A stretch of DNA of 64,000 nt from Phallusia fumigata (Eukaryota; Chordata; Ascidiacea; Phlebobranchia; Ascidiidae): assembly GCA_008931825.1 (NCBI GenBank), contig QXVZ01013980.1:150865-214864 (forward strand), read 5' to 3'. Position numbers and translations under genes: made by a program. Below are positions 11,376 through 23,600 of this stretch, piece after piece (position 1 is the first letter of the stretch; each line of letters starts with the position of its first letter). The notes under the pieces are model-generated. The model made no database searches. It was not told the origin of the DNA and saw only the letters and a list, made by a program, of their open reading frames with translations.

Positions 11376-11946
11376 AGTTACCAAGTTTGTCTAACAGGAA
11401 ATAATTGAAACTGTTGTAGGTGAAGAAACAAACAACATGCTATGATCATAAGAACAGAATAGATGCTTTGTGATGTTTACAGTTTGAATGTTTCATTACA
11501 GAGATATTATTAAAGAAATACAACAAACAATCAATAAAACTGTTACACAAGACAGCAATAAAAATTAAATAAAACATTTGCCTAAAGAAGTATACATTAA
11601 ATAGTATGTGATACGAAACTGGTTCAAAATAACCTAAATTTTCTCTTATATGATAAATGACATGCTATTGTAAACAAGTAAAAATGTGTTAAATCTCAAG
11701 TATTGCCGGGTCTCTTTCGATCGCCTCAAAATTTTTGGATCATGCCATTAAAACTGCAGTTCTGCAGTCAACAGCAAGTTCAATCAGTTTTGCACATTGT
11801 TAAAAGTTGTTGGGGTCTGGGGGTTAAGAACAGAAAACCTGATAAAACGCTGCAAGTCACAAGTATATAACCTAGTACTTAACCCACCCACAGTACCAAG
11901 AGGACCCAAAGTATTCAGGGTACCCACAATGCATACCCTTTGGGAT
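11376..11946. other. SUGCT-PEX3 spacer
   Basis: A 570-bp AT-rich spacer between two minus-strand genes. It may contain an unseen first exon of SUGCT and the PEX3 3' UTR. No other feature is supported. Confidence 0.4.
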
Positions 11947-12975
11947 TTAGAGTTCTTCAAACGAATCAAAAACGTTTCGTGAGAACCTGGCCAACAATGG
12001 AGATTCTGATATTTGCTGGACAAACTGAGCTGAACAAATGTACTGCAGCTGTGAGTTAAGTAGAGGTAGACATTTTGCTAGTGGTAGTAATGACATTTCT
12101 ATGCAACCTGATTCATTACTTGAGGCAGAGGACATTGCATCGCACATTCGACCACCAAGCAATTCAATTCCTTTAGCTATACATTGGACAAAAACACGTT
12201 CACAATCAGGGGAGTCTAAAATGTCCAAGGATTGTAAAATGTTGGACTTTACGCTAGAATCATCAACTTTTTCCAACATATGTTCTGGAAATGTGAAATC
12301 AGTAAGTTTGAAGTTGGTGGTAGCTGTATCCTCAGTGAGAAGGCGGGATGTTATGCTCTGCAATGTTGTCTCTATACTTTTGTATGTAACTAGACACTGC
12401 AAAGGCATGCTTTCAGTCAGTGCATGTGTGTTGTTGCCTAATATCTTGTTAAGTTTGTCGATCCCTGTCAGCATCAAATGATCATGACATGTAGCAAGAA
12501 TTTGTTTTTGCTCATCGTCAGATAGTTTACTTTCATTGTTAGCCATTGCAGCTGCTAGTTGCACAAATTGGACCCTCAAAACAACAATAACCGATACAAT
12601 GGAAAAAATACCAGTCACAATTTTAGTGAAGATTGTAACTTTAAGCTCATTCCAAAGAGCAACTTTGTTTTCCTTTGAAGTCTTGAGTTTGTCGGTGATG
12701 GCTTCAGTATTCGAAGCTTTTTTAATTTCATCCATAATGCTCTGCAGCATAGATTGAGTGAGCGAAACAGAATGTACGTGGACTTGCTCCAGTGACCTTT
12801 GTTTCTTTCGACTTGCAATAACTTTCTTTTGTTCATCATCTAAATATTGTTTAATTTTGTACTCGGCAAACTTTAACGAGCCGATAACTCCGCCAATAAA
12901 AACGCCAGTAAAAATAAACTTATTGCGGTGGCGACGTAAAAACGAGCAAAGGGACTTGGGAAATTGCCAAGACAT
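11947..12975 (-). CDS. PEX3: Peroxin 3, peroxisomal membrane protein
   Basis: A single exon of 342 residues starts MSWQFPKSLCSFLRRHRNKF. A basic N-terminus precedes a hydrophobic segment (residues about 20-33), the expected peroxisomal membrane anchor. The following region matches PEX3: the Q/R-rich stretch, VALWNELKVTIFTKIVTGIF (human: LEIWEDLKIISFTR), VVLRVQ, and the C-terminal LPLAKCLPLLNSQL and NVFDSFEEL (human NVYEAFS). PEX3 docks PEX19 and inserts peroxisomal membrane proteins. It is slightly shorter than human PEX3 (373). The lack of introns is notable because vertebrate PEX3 has many; retroposition or intron loss could explain it. Confidence 0.9.
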   Translation of the reverse strand: MSWQFPKSLCSFLRRHRNKFIFTGVFIGGVIGSLKFAEYKIKQYLDDEQKKVIASRKKQRSLEQVHVHSVSLTQSMLQSIMDEIKKASNTEAITDKLKTSKENKVALWNELKVTIFTKIVTGIFSIVSVIVVLRVQFVQLAAAMANNESKLSDDEQKQILATCHDHLMLTGIDKLNKILGNNTHALTESMPLQCLVTYKSIETTLQSITSRLLTEDTATTNFKLTDFTFPEHMLEKVDDSSVKSNILQSLDILDSPDCERVFVQCIAKGIELLGGRMCDAMSSASSNESGCIEMSLLPLAKCLPLLNSQLQYICSAQFVQQISESPLLARFSRNVFDSFEEL

Positions 12976-15655
12976 TTTTTACGCAAACTCCCAGTGACAA
13001 ACAAACAAGATTCGTTCAGCAACACTAAATCCTGTTGCCTCTTTCACCTGTACACCAGGTCTATATTAAATGGCTGCAAAACAAATCTAACGCACAACTA
13101 GATTTGCTAAACGTTATCACAAGTTCACAACATTTAATAAAGCTCTCATCTCATCCGTTTTGAGGGTGTAATCTCATCCAGCTAATTTGTTTTTTGAGTT
13201 ACAAGCTTTTTTCAGCCAGATAATGTCAAGCTTATAGTTCTAATTATTTCGGGAAAAATATGGATCGCGCAAAAAGCAACCATTTCACTTACTAAACCAC
13301 GTCAATCATAAGGACTACCTTGGCGCACAGAAACCAGACCCTCAAGACAATAGCGCGGCCCGAAATTTTAGGAGGGGCAAATATTTCTAAGGAAAACATA
13401 CCTTCTTGCACAACTTACACACCACTACCTACGCCCATGCCTCACTAAACAGTTGAACTTGTATTTACTACAATTCAAGCAGACAGTTCGTACTATAGGA
13501 ATGAGGGAAGGGAAACAAGAAAAACTAATAAACGTCCTATGGGATTTGGCAAAACCCAGAAATACTACAGAATCCTAGTCAATAGTGCAGGTATGAGTTA
13601 TCCTTTTGTTATGTTTTTTTTATCAAGCCAAGTAAACTCAACTCAACCCAGGTGACGCATTGGAAATAGAAGTTTGAGGCTAATACAGATACTGCATGTG
13701 AAGATAAAATGTTTGAAAAAACTACATGTACCAAATGGACCTGCGGTACCATTTGCACCAGTAGTGTTCGAAGGCACCCTCGAGCACAAACAGAATTCAA
13801 ACACCGTTACGCTTCACTTGCTAAAAGCGATTTAATTATCTGGTGAGCGTGGTTAAAGATGTCTATTTTTAGTTGGTCGTAAACGAGCGTTGTAGCAACG
13901 TGGGACAATTTTACGACATATCCAATATGTTTGTATGTTGTAGTGAATCATTAAAAGCCATAAATCCTGGGACGCAGGGTATGTGAGCAAACCAATGAAC
14001 ACGAGTCAACCCCGGTGATATTTGGCGAGTCGAGTGCGTTTGGGGGCACAAGGAGAAGCTAACGACGAGCTATAGCTGTAGAACAGATTTGTTGAATATT
14101 GGTTTGATATTATGGCCACGAACCAACAAAAATGTAAGGGATGCGCTTTAGGTAGATTCAATTTGATTGTCGGATGTTAATATAACACTACCCGCAGTTG
14201 TGTGAACAACAGTTGTAAAGGTCAACAACAAACATTTAGTTTTACAGGTCACAGTTCAATGCAGAATTAGTTGATAAAACACCATATGCATTAAATGTGA
14301 ACCGTTTGTACTGCTGTTGGTTGAGGACAAAGAAAACATTTAATTGTACAGGCCAAAGCATATATTGTAAGTAAACATTACCAGAACACAAGAATTTAAA
14401 AGGAACCAGTCACAACTAACCGAAAAACAAATAAACAAAGTTCTGCATCAAGATGCCGGTTTTAACCAAAGCAGAAGAATAAAATCGAAACCTAATATTT
14501 GCAGTTATGATCCAAGAACGATTTTCAAGGTCTATAACCTGAAAGGCTGTTACTCCTTAAGCGCTGCGAGGATATTCCAAACACTTTCTCCGGGACACGT
14601 GGTAGAACAAAGCTGTTATTATCATTTTTCGTGTGGCTAACACCAAAGTGTGCAAATAAACGCAAGTCATCAAAATGCAAACATGACGTTAGCCGAATGG
14701 AACGCAATGTGCGCCCGAATTATAGTGACGTCATTTAGTACTGAATCATTTAGAAATTCATTTAAGGGGTTCAGATATGCGACAGATATAGACGCAGGTA
14801 CCGAATCATAGAAATAGATCAACAGGTACAACACTACCACCACTGTTAGCAATAGTGATAGCGAAAACAGGACAAAAACCTCTAAATGTGAAATGGTGTA
14901 CGGTTCATAAATTACGCAAAATAATTTGAAATTTGCTCAACCAAATTAGATTTTGCAGTCTTAACAACGCATTGTAAAAACAGCAATTTTCACACCAGAA
15001 CAGAGCTAAAAAAATTTCACAAAAACCACGTTCGACTTTAGCTTAGCGGCACACTGACCTATTGTAACGCCATAAAGCAGTATTGTTTGTCGTTCACGTC
15101 ACAACTTGCCTTGATATACGTTAAATAGACAGCCGAGTCGAAGATTTAGTGGCATTAGGGAGAGGGAGCGATGCGCGATGTTGACATTCGAGATTTTATC
15201 GCAGAATCGAATTGCTGACAATTGAAAAATAGAATTGTAAGAACACTGTGACACTGCAAATAATGAGGTAGATGAATTTGCACTGGTTGTCCTGCATCAG
15301 GTTATTAAAAACAAATAGACTTGACTTAGACGAAAAAATACGTCAATTGCTTTGTGGCAACATACGAGCCATTAGACGAAAGATGTTTTTTTACCGTTTT
15401 TTGCAATGACAGGTAGAGAGGAAGGGAATTCTGAATTTAAGAGATAAGAATTCATGCACACACATTTATAAATGCAAAATCGTTGACTTCACGCAACCCG
15501 TTGTTCTAATTCTGATTCCAGAGGACATCATAGTTGTTTAAAAATACTGCTATAACGTCGTTTTAAATCCTTTTGCTTCTTAGCAACAAGGAAATTGCGT
15601 CTTCAAAGCAACAAGTAAAAAGTTCTTCTCTGGCACACCATCATAGAAATTGGCC
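12976..15655. other. Intergenic between PEX3 and the actin-like gene
   Basis: About 2.7 kb between two divergent genes, so it should hold both promoters. No exon with convincing coding character or splice sites was found. A perfect TGACGTCA lies at 14726-14733. Confidence 0.4.
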
Positions 15656-18600
15656 ATGGGCTGTGCTTCCAGCGTCACCGTGAAAGAACCGACAACAATG
15701 GCGACTCTGGGGGATCCGCCAATAGACAATCAGACCCCGATATCGGGCCACTCAAGTTTCGGGCGGCTACAGCAAGTTCCCGATGGGCGCGCGGTAAGCG
15801 TCCTGACCCTGAAGAGCGGTCAAGTCAACATACCCAGGGACACCGCCCACGACACACCCCAAAGTCCAAAGCGTGACGTCAAAACTGGAAATGACAAACC
15901 GGAACCAAAAGCCAACGGTTCGGCGATTCCAAACCGAATGCGAAATGACGTCACTAGGTTTACGTCACTATCGGTGCCCACGTCACCTCTGGTGAGACGT
16001 ATCAGGGAGAAGCAAGACGCAATGGATGGAAGAGCTTCGGCGCTGGGAATCAGCGGAGAAAAAAGGTTAGTTGAGAATGGAGGCAGTAAAAGATCTCCCC
16101 TGTATTAAGCACGGGTCTGTTACAAAGGTTGTGTTGCAAGGTTGTTAGCTTTAAATTAAAAAAAAGTAAATACGTGCAACTTTATTATAAAATAGACAAT
16201 AATATCCCAATAGCTTTTTTGTGGTTTTGTGTATGTAATAAAACAAATTTGTGATTTGTATTGCTTACAACGGTGAGAATTGGCAAAGCTTACAGGTATT
16301 TAGTACATTGTAAAGTGGGATACACTTAACTGTCTGCTATCCAGTTTTATAAGACTTAATATGTATCGTTGTATAGCGTCGATGACACTCAAGCACAACT
16401 CAACAAAGCACTCAAAGAATTAAGCCGAAGTTTATCTGAGAGTCATGGAAGCATTTTCCACATTGACCCCGACCAAAACGATGACGCAGGTAGGTGACGA
16501 ATAAGTGACGTCATGCTGGCCAAAACAAGAAGGTGTTGAACTTGCAGGGTCGCCCCAGAACGTCACTCGTTCCCCGGGAAGCCCCCCTGGGTCGTTTGAT
16601 ACACTGTTAGGCAACGACAGCAACACGGTGGTGCTTAACATCGGAAGTGGGTATTGCAAAGGCGGGTTCAGCCAGGAAGACACACCCTCCGTCGTCATAC
16701 CAACCGTCGTGGGCCGACCCAAGTCGAATGACGCACTGCCTGGCGTTTCAATGGATACGATGTTCGTTGGAAACGACGCTAAACTGAGAAGAGAGGCCCT
16801 TATCCTTTCGGTTTGTTTCTGTTTTTTGTTTTGTTTGGTGGACAAACTCCGGATCGTTCAGGCTTAAGTTGGCTTTGTTTCTTTTTAGCACACACATTTT
16901 AGCGTAGGTACAACAAATTGGTTCAGCTTAATAAAATCAATGACGCCTCAGTTTTGTGCCAAATGAAACGCAACATACGTACCCAGGGTTAGAACCAACG
17001 ATCTTACGAACTCCATTGGTTGTACTTGCACCCAGGTTAAGCTCTTGCCCATCCTTGCAGCGTTAATCGCTGACAATGCTTCAATAATGACTCTACACAT
17101 AACAAAATAAGACGTTATAATTCGCAGCATCCAATGAAAAGGGGCGTGGTTGAGGATTGGGGGGAGTGGCTGGCAATTGTTAATCACGTGATCACGATGG
17201 AATTGAAAATCGAGCTTCGTGACGCGTGCGTTGTCATGCCGATGTCGCCCATAGCCACGAGGGAAAGCAGGGAAAAGATAGTAGAAGTGAGTGTAGAAAT
17301 TTGTAATATTGTATTATCACGAAAGGAAGTTCACTTGTAACAAACTTTAACAATCGAAAATGTTTCAGGAATGCACTTTAAACAACCATGTTGACCAAAC
17401 TGGAAAATTCAAATTCTAGATCCCGACGACTTTTTACGTTGTTGTATTTTTTCAAATTATTTTTTCAGCTTATGTTCAAGAACTTGGGAGTTTCCAAACT
17501 TTACCTGGGCAGTAGCGCTCCTATGGCATTACACGCATTCAGTATGACGTCAGCACTGCTCATCACAATCGGTCATGACGTCACAACCTGTGTTCCGGTT
17601 GTACATGGTGAGTTTATTCCCGTGGTCACTTATACACACCGGACACGTTCATTGTGTTACAGGAAACGTTTGTTCCGAAGCGGTACGTGTGCTACCACTA
17701 GGTGGTGCGGACATCACCGAGCGACTTACTGCGCTCATCCGACAAGATGACGACATCGAATTCAAACACCACAATGGTAATCATGGCGACACAATGGGGA
17801 TTTTTTTTCAGAAATCATAAAGAAGTTTTTTGTTTTTAAGAGCACGACATTGCCAAGGCGATGATGGAAAGGCTTTGTTACGTCACAACGGGCGGTAGTG
17901 ACGACACAGAGGTAAAACAACGTAACAGACGAACCTATTCGTTACCGAGCGGGGCCGCTGTAAAGTTGGACAAAGAAAGGTTTCTAGCTCCCGAAATATT
18001 GTTTCAACCTAATCTACTACACGGTAAGTGCTCGGACACTCGAGTGAATTTTATTCAAAGCTTAATATTAGAAATCTGGTTTACAACATCAAAATTCTGC
18101 GTTAAAATGTTTGATGTTTTCGCAAAGGGCAAATCGACCACCACAAACATGTTTTTGCACAGACGTTGTTCTGAGCCAACAGTAGTCCGGAAATTCTCTG
18201 CAAAGATGTGAAAGAAATTAATCCACTATCAGCCGTGCAATCGGCTTAGTTAGGTCGAACTGGCGTAGTAAACATATTTGTGAGATGCCAATCAGTTGAA
18301 ATCAAAGCTCGGCAAACACAATCTCTCATTCGAGTGCAAACAATGTGGACAATCGACCAACAACAGTCATTATGCACTCACTAAACCTTACAATAGTTGA
18401 TTATTTGCTCACTAACTTCACTCGCCAAATACCTGCGCGTGCGTTTCCGATCGCCTAATGGTTGTTCATGGCAACCAGTCAATGACTGGACAACGATCAA
18501 TTGTGACGTCACAGAAAAATTACAGTCAGTGTCCTGGAAGTGAGTTCGTGACAACAAAAGCGAATTTGTCACGTGACAAACATCTGTTTAGAATCGTCAC

Positions 18601-19481
18601 GTGACAAGGGGCTGCATCACGTGTGCGTCGAAAGCATCAAAGCATGTAATGACGACGTCGTTGACGAAGTATTGGGAAATGTGGTGATTGTTGGAGGAAC
18701 GTCGTTGCTACCAGGGTTACCGTTGAGATTAAAGGTACGTTCTCTGTTTGGAAGGTTCAGTGTGCTGTTTATTGTGAGAATTGTAAATTACCAAGGGTAA
18801 AGTTTAAAAGTTTTCATGTTTGAACAGTGATAAAATAAGTGCTGGGCAAACAGGGTACAAAGCTATTGACAAACCGCTTCAAAAACTAAATTTATTCTGA
18901 TAAAAATATAAATATTTCATTTCCATCATTAAAATGACGATCACAACAGGAAATAAAGAATGTTACACAATATTACCAACTCGGTCTTTCAGCAATTGTC
19001 AAAGCTAATTTTGGACCTTATGCAAGATGGGTATACAGGTAATATCAGTTCAATACGCGAGCCAACGGTCACTTAAGGTGGAATCGTAACTAACACGTGA
19101 AACATAAAACGAAATTCGTTCGATAAAAGCTCTTGTCATAACAAACGTTTTTATGCGGGGAAATAGAAAAGTTGATTTCAGGATGTCCAAAAACATGGTT
19201 TACTGCATAAAGCTCGCTGAAAAACGACTTTCGAAAGCTCGCTGAAAACAACTATATTATTTCTTGCATGTAAAACAATATATTTTCGTTAGAACGAGCT
19301 CGCCAACCTTCTACCTCACAAGAATGACATCATCAAGATACAAACCCTTCCCAAGCGTCAATACGCTATCTGGCGGGGAGCAGGGCGAATGACGTCACTC
19401 AGTACGTCAAGAAACCGATGGATTCGCAAATCGGAATTTGACGAGTTTGGGCCTTCGATCGTGCACCGGAAATACGTGTAA
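15656..19481 (+). CDS. Divergent actin-like protein with acylated N-terminal extension
   Basis: The nine exons are 15656-16065, 16377-16489, 16548-16810, 17128-17286, 17469-17607, 17663-17776, 17842-18023, 18609-18734 and 19293-19481, totalling 564 residues. The start GCCATGG encodes MGCASS, a typical N-myristoylation plus palmitoylation signal. Residues 1-199 are a Ser/Pro-rich extension of unknown function. Residues about 200-564 follow actin end to end: NIGSGYCKGGF (phosphate 1 loop), VVGRPK, HPMKRGVVEDW, YSLPSGAAVKLDKERF, VVIVGGTSLLPGLP (adenosine motif), KRQYAIWRGAG and SIVHRKYV at the C-terminus (actin SIVHRKCF). The phosphate 2 motif DSGDG reads TIGHD, and the Gln137 region reads LGSSAPMALHA, so ATP hydrolysis is probably lost. 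The DNase-loop region is shortened. It fits no named Arp that I recall; it may be a tunicate-specific membrane-tethered actin relative. Confidence 0.85.
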
Positions 19482-20473
19482 ACAGAGTGTGACGTCATGA
19501 AATGTTTCATTTTGTATTTGTGCCAAAAATTTGTTTTCGTTAGACAGCATGAATAAAATAAGTTTTTTTAAAGCAAAAATACCATAAAATCAAGGATTAC
19601 TTTCGGATTTTCAAACCTCTGACATGAGTTTATTCCGCTTGTACACACTGGACGCGTTCATTGAAAGGTTGGGATCCACTGTTTTGAGGTGTTTCAGGCA
19701 ACTTTTACACAAAGAAAGTTATTACGGGCGACAAACCTTTTCACCACCTGCCAAAAACCGAAAAAAAATGTTTGCAATTATCTGCAATCAAGCAGTCACC
19801 ATAAGCACAACCCTAGCATTGGAATAAAACAAACCGACAAACAAATGAAGACCCCAAATTACGAGCACAAAACCTGGCACTAAGCTGCCGACTATTCCAC
19901 ACTATATGACGGGTTATCATTTATTAGCCCAACATGGTCAGTAATCCGGAACAAGAATGCAACGTCATGACGTCACGAGCGATTCACAGTGTGGCCAGAA
20001 TTAAGCATTTTACAAATGATTGTTACATCACAATGCCATTTAATGACGGAACAATGTGCAAGGCACGAAATAAAATTCGCTTCTGGTGATAAACATATTT
20101 TTATAAGGTTTGATAAGAGAATTTTCAAAATTATGAAATTTTGCAACATCTTTCAACGAAGGCCCAATTTCTTGAGGTCTCTCAACCGCATGCAAACGTA
20201 GGTTAAAAAAAGCACCATATGCTTACTTTCAATTGATGACATTGCATTGAAATGTTTACACTAGCACATGAAAGTCATTTGCAACTTGAACAGCTTACTT
20301 ATAAAACCAGTGTTTGCGTAAGTACGGTGTCAAGTACAGTTAAGAAATGTGACAATTTAAGCATCAATGTAGGTGATCAAAAACAAGTTAGAACCATTAG
20401 ATACTTCAATTGCTGAAACTATGTTGAATACATTAGCTTACAGTTGTAGGATGGGTAAAAACTGAACCCAAAA

Positions 20474-20515
<42 letters not shown>

Positions 20516-20674
20516 ACACACACACACAAGGAAAAACATAAAAAATTAAAACAGGCAAAACAGCTACATGTAAAGCGATAGAAAACAATTGCAATAAACT
20601 TACAGAGCTGAAACTACAATTGGCATTGCTAAAAAATCATACTCAACTTGCAAAAAAGCACATTGAAGTTTTTT
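19482..20674. other. Intergenic, convergent 3' ends
   Basis: AATAAA at 19552-19557, about 70 nt past the actin-like stop, is a plausible poly(A) signal. The region also holds a TGACGTCA at 19968-19975 and a CA microsatellite. No gene is supported. Confidence 0.5.
20474..20529. repeat. (CA)n microsatellite
   Basis: A run of about 27 CA dinucleotides with a CG-rich start and one CT interruption. Confidence 0.95.
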
Positions 20675-23600
20675 TCAGAAATAGGATTGGTTAAGGTAGC
20701 CCTTCACCATATTTGGCAGTGGTAGGATTTCAATGTGGTCGATCCTTGTATATTGTCGTATCACAAATCTGCATAGATATTGCAACGATCGTACCTGAAA
20801 GAAAATGACATTGTTTGTTAATTTACCCCATCCACAGAAGTGTTTCGAAAAGAACACATAATTAACAACATACCATTTTACACTGGGTCACAGCAATAAT
20901 ACTTGTTAATATTCAACCAATAACCTCAGCCTAATCATGTCAGATTGCATTTCCAGATTGTAAACTTGAAATTATTTTATTGACTAGCCACTGACAGTTT
21001 TTAGTAGATACTTTCTGTGTTCAAGTTATTTTATATGAACACACCACAACGCAAGGCAGGTTTTTTATTATTTGGTGTAACCACTAAAAACAATGAAAAA
21101 TAGTGTACTGGACACACAGCACCACATGCTAGGTTCATGTTCATTGCCTTTTCTGTGCCCTAGTAAAATACAACCCTCTTAATTTATCTTTAAGTGTATT
21201 GAAATGTCTCTTTAAGTGTGGTGCAACTTAAACTAGAGAGGTGGCATTCTCCATATTTTCATTCCACGTACATACTACAACCCCAAATTGATGTTTTCTA
21301 TATGTACCATTTCCTTCAATATGTTGGATATATATTCAATGTCTGCATAGGGGGGGGTCCCAAATTCCCTTGGCATTTTATGACATGATTGTTTCTGCTA
21401 GCATAAACATATGGGTCCCCACACACATGCAGTTTCTGAATAGTAGCGATGTTTTAGGATGTGATCGGTTTAAAAATNGTGGCATTCTCCATATTTTCAT
21501 TCCACATACACTACCACCCCAAATTGATGTTTTCCATTTCCTTCATTACGTTGGATATATATTCAATGTCTGCATATTATTGGGTCCCAAATTCCCTTGG
21601 CATTTTATGACATGATTGTTTCTGCTAGCCCCCCCCCATGGGTCCCCACACACATGAAGTTTCTGAATAGTAGCGATGTTTTAGGATGTGATCGGTTTAA
21701 AAATCGGTGGGAAAACAAAAAGTAAAGATTTCCACATATATTCTAACCAAATCATTTTTTACATAATGCCAATTACAATCTCAGTGTAAACAGCATAACT
21801 TAAACCCCACAGCCACACTAACCAATAGTTTGACCTAGATTGACCTTTGGCCGAGCCACAACAAAGTCTTAACGAATCTCTTGGTTTCAGTAATGCGCTA
21901 TAAATTCAACAACAACAATTATTTAGCAGACATATTTCGCGCTACGGAATCACCTAAACTAGTGATGTAATATAAACAGCTGAGCTTCATCCGTCATAAA
22001 ACAAGACAATTAAAATGAAACGCCCGCCTAGTCGTACCCTATAAATGCCCATTTATGTGTAGAGTATCAGCCTGTGACCAACCGCTGAGCGTTGCACCGC
22101 TTGAGTCGTAAAATCGTCAATCACTCCCTCACGTCAGGTCGTTTTGCATTTGGGGCAAAANAAAGTAAAGATTTTCACATATATTCTAACCAAATCATTT
22201 TTTACATTATGCCAATTACAATCTTACTATAAATAGCAGAATTTAAACCCCACAGCCACATTACCCAACAGTTTGACCTACAGTGACCTTTGGCCGAGCC
22301 GCAACAAACCCTCAACGAATCTCTTCAGCGCGGTTTCAGTAATGCGCTATAAATTCAACAACAACAACAACAACATTAAGCTTCTTTGCCAACTAACCAT
22401 GCGCTTACGTGCTTTTGTACAATAGAGTAGAACTGTATTTGAAAGCAAAGCTATCGTAATGTATCACCTTTACATTGTTATTTATTTAGCAGACGCATTT
22501 CGGTTTACGCTACGCAATCACCTAAACCAGAATATAAACAGCCGAGCTTCGTCCGTCATAAAACAAGACAATTAAAATGAAACGCCCGCCTGGCCACAGC
22601 CCGAGACCAACCGCTGAGCGTCGCGCCGCTTGAGTCGTTAAATTGTCAATCACTTCCTCGCGTCAGGTCGTGTTGCATTTGGAGCAAAACAGCCAGCTGT
22701 TATACGCGTATTTGCGGCCACAAGGGTAAATACGTGACCGATCAGGCTAAAATTTTAAACAACCTATAAGAAGCACCCTACATATATCCGTCCTAAATTT
22801 CAATACGTTTGGACTAGTATGTCTGAAGTNTCGTTTTGCATTTGGGGCAAAACCGCCAGCTGTTATACACGTATTTGCCACTGCAAGGGTAAATACTTGA
22901 CCGATCAGGCTAAAACTTTACACAAGCTATAAAAAGCACCCTACATATCTACGTCTTAAATTTCAATACATTTGGACTGGTATGTCTAAAGTAAAGGGAA
23001 TGTAATCAAAAAACTAAATATTTGGGGTTAAAAAGGTAAAAAAAATGGTGAATCCAAATTAAAGTCACAAAAAACTTTAAAATACTTTGCATTGTATCAA
23101 AAAATTTACATTTTGGGGGCCTGTGGGTGAACCGATGGGTAAATTGAGGTAAAAGGTTGACAGTGCACAACTTCAGATACACAGCTATCATGTGTGAAAA
23201 TTTGAAGAAATTTGAACAACTCCTTCATGACCAAAACATAGGAACAAACTCGCGTTAGACAGAAAAAAGAAATAAAGAAAAAAAACAGAGCAAAAACAAT
23301 ATGTGTCCCTTTCGTGGAAGGGGACCCATAATGAGGATACTAAAAAACTATTGCCATAATTTAAACTGAGTTAAACAGTCATATTCCCAAAGCAAATTTT
23401 TGTACCTCAGATAGTCGAGAGACGGGGTAGGCCAATTTGACTGAGGTCACTGAAGCAAATCGATCCCTGGATCGTGAATAACAGAAGACGTTGGAATCCT
23501 GAGATTCTTTCACTGAGTCGTTGATCAGTTTTACAACTGACGTTGACGACTTGAAACAAAATTACATGAGTTAGTTACATTTTTGTGTCAACTTGCAATA

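Noticed and set aside
18951-19039. Possible extra exon of the actin-like gene (EIKNVTQYYQLGL...)
   Set aside because: It has splice-like borders but its phase breaks the following exon, whereas the direct join RLK to NELANLLPH matches actin and keeps the frame.
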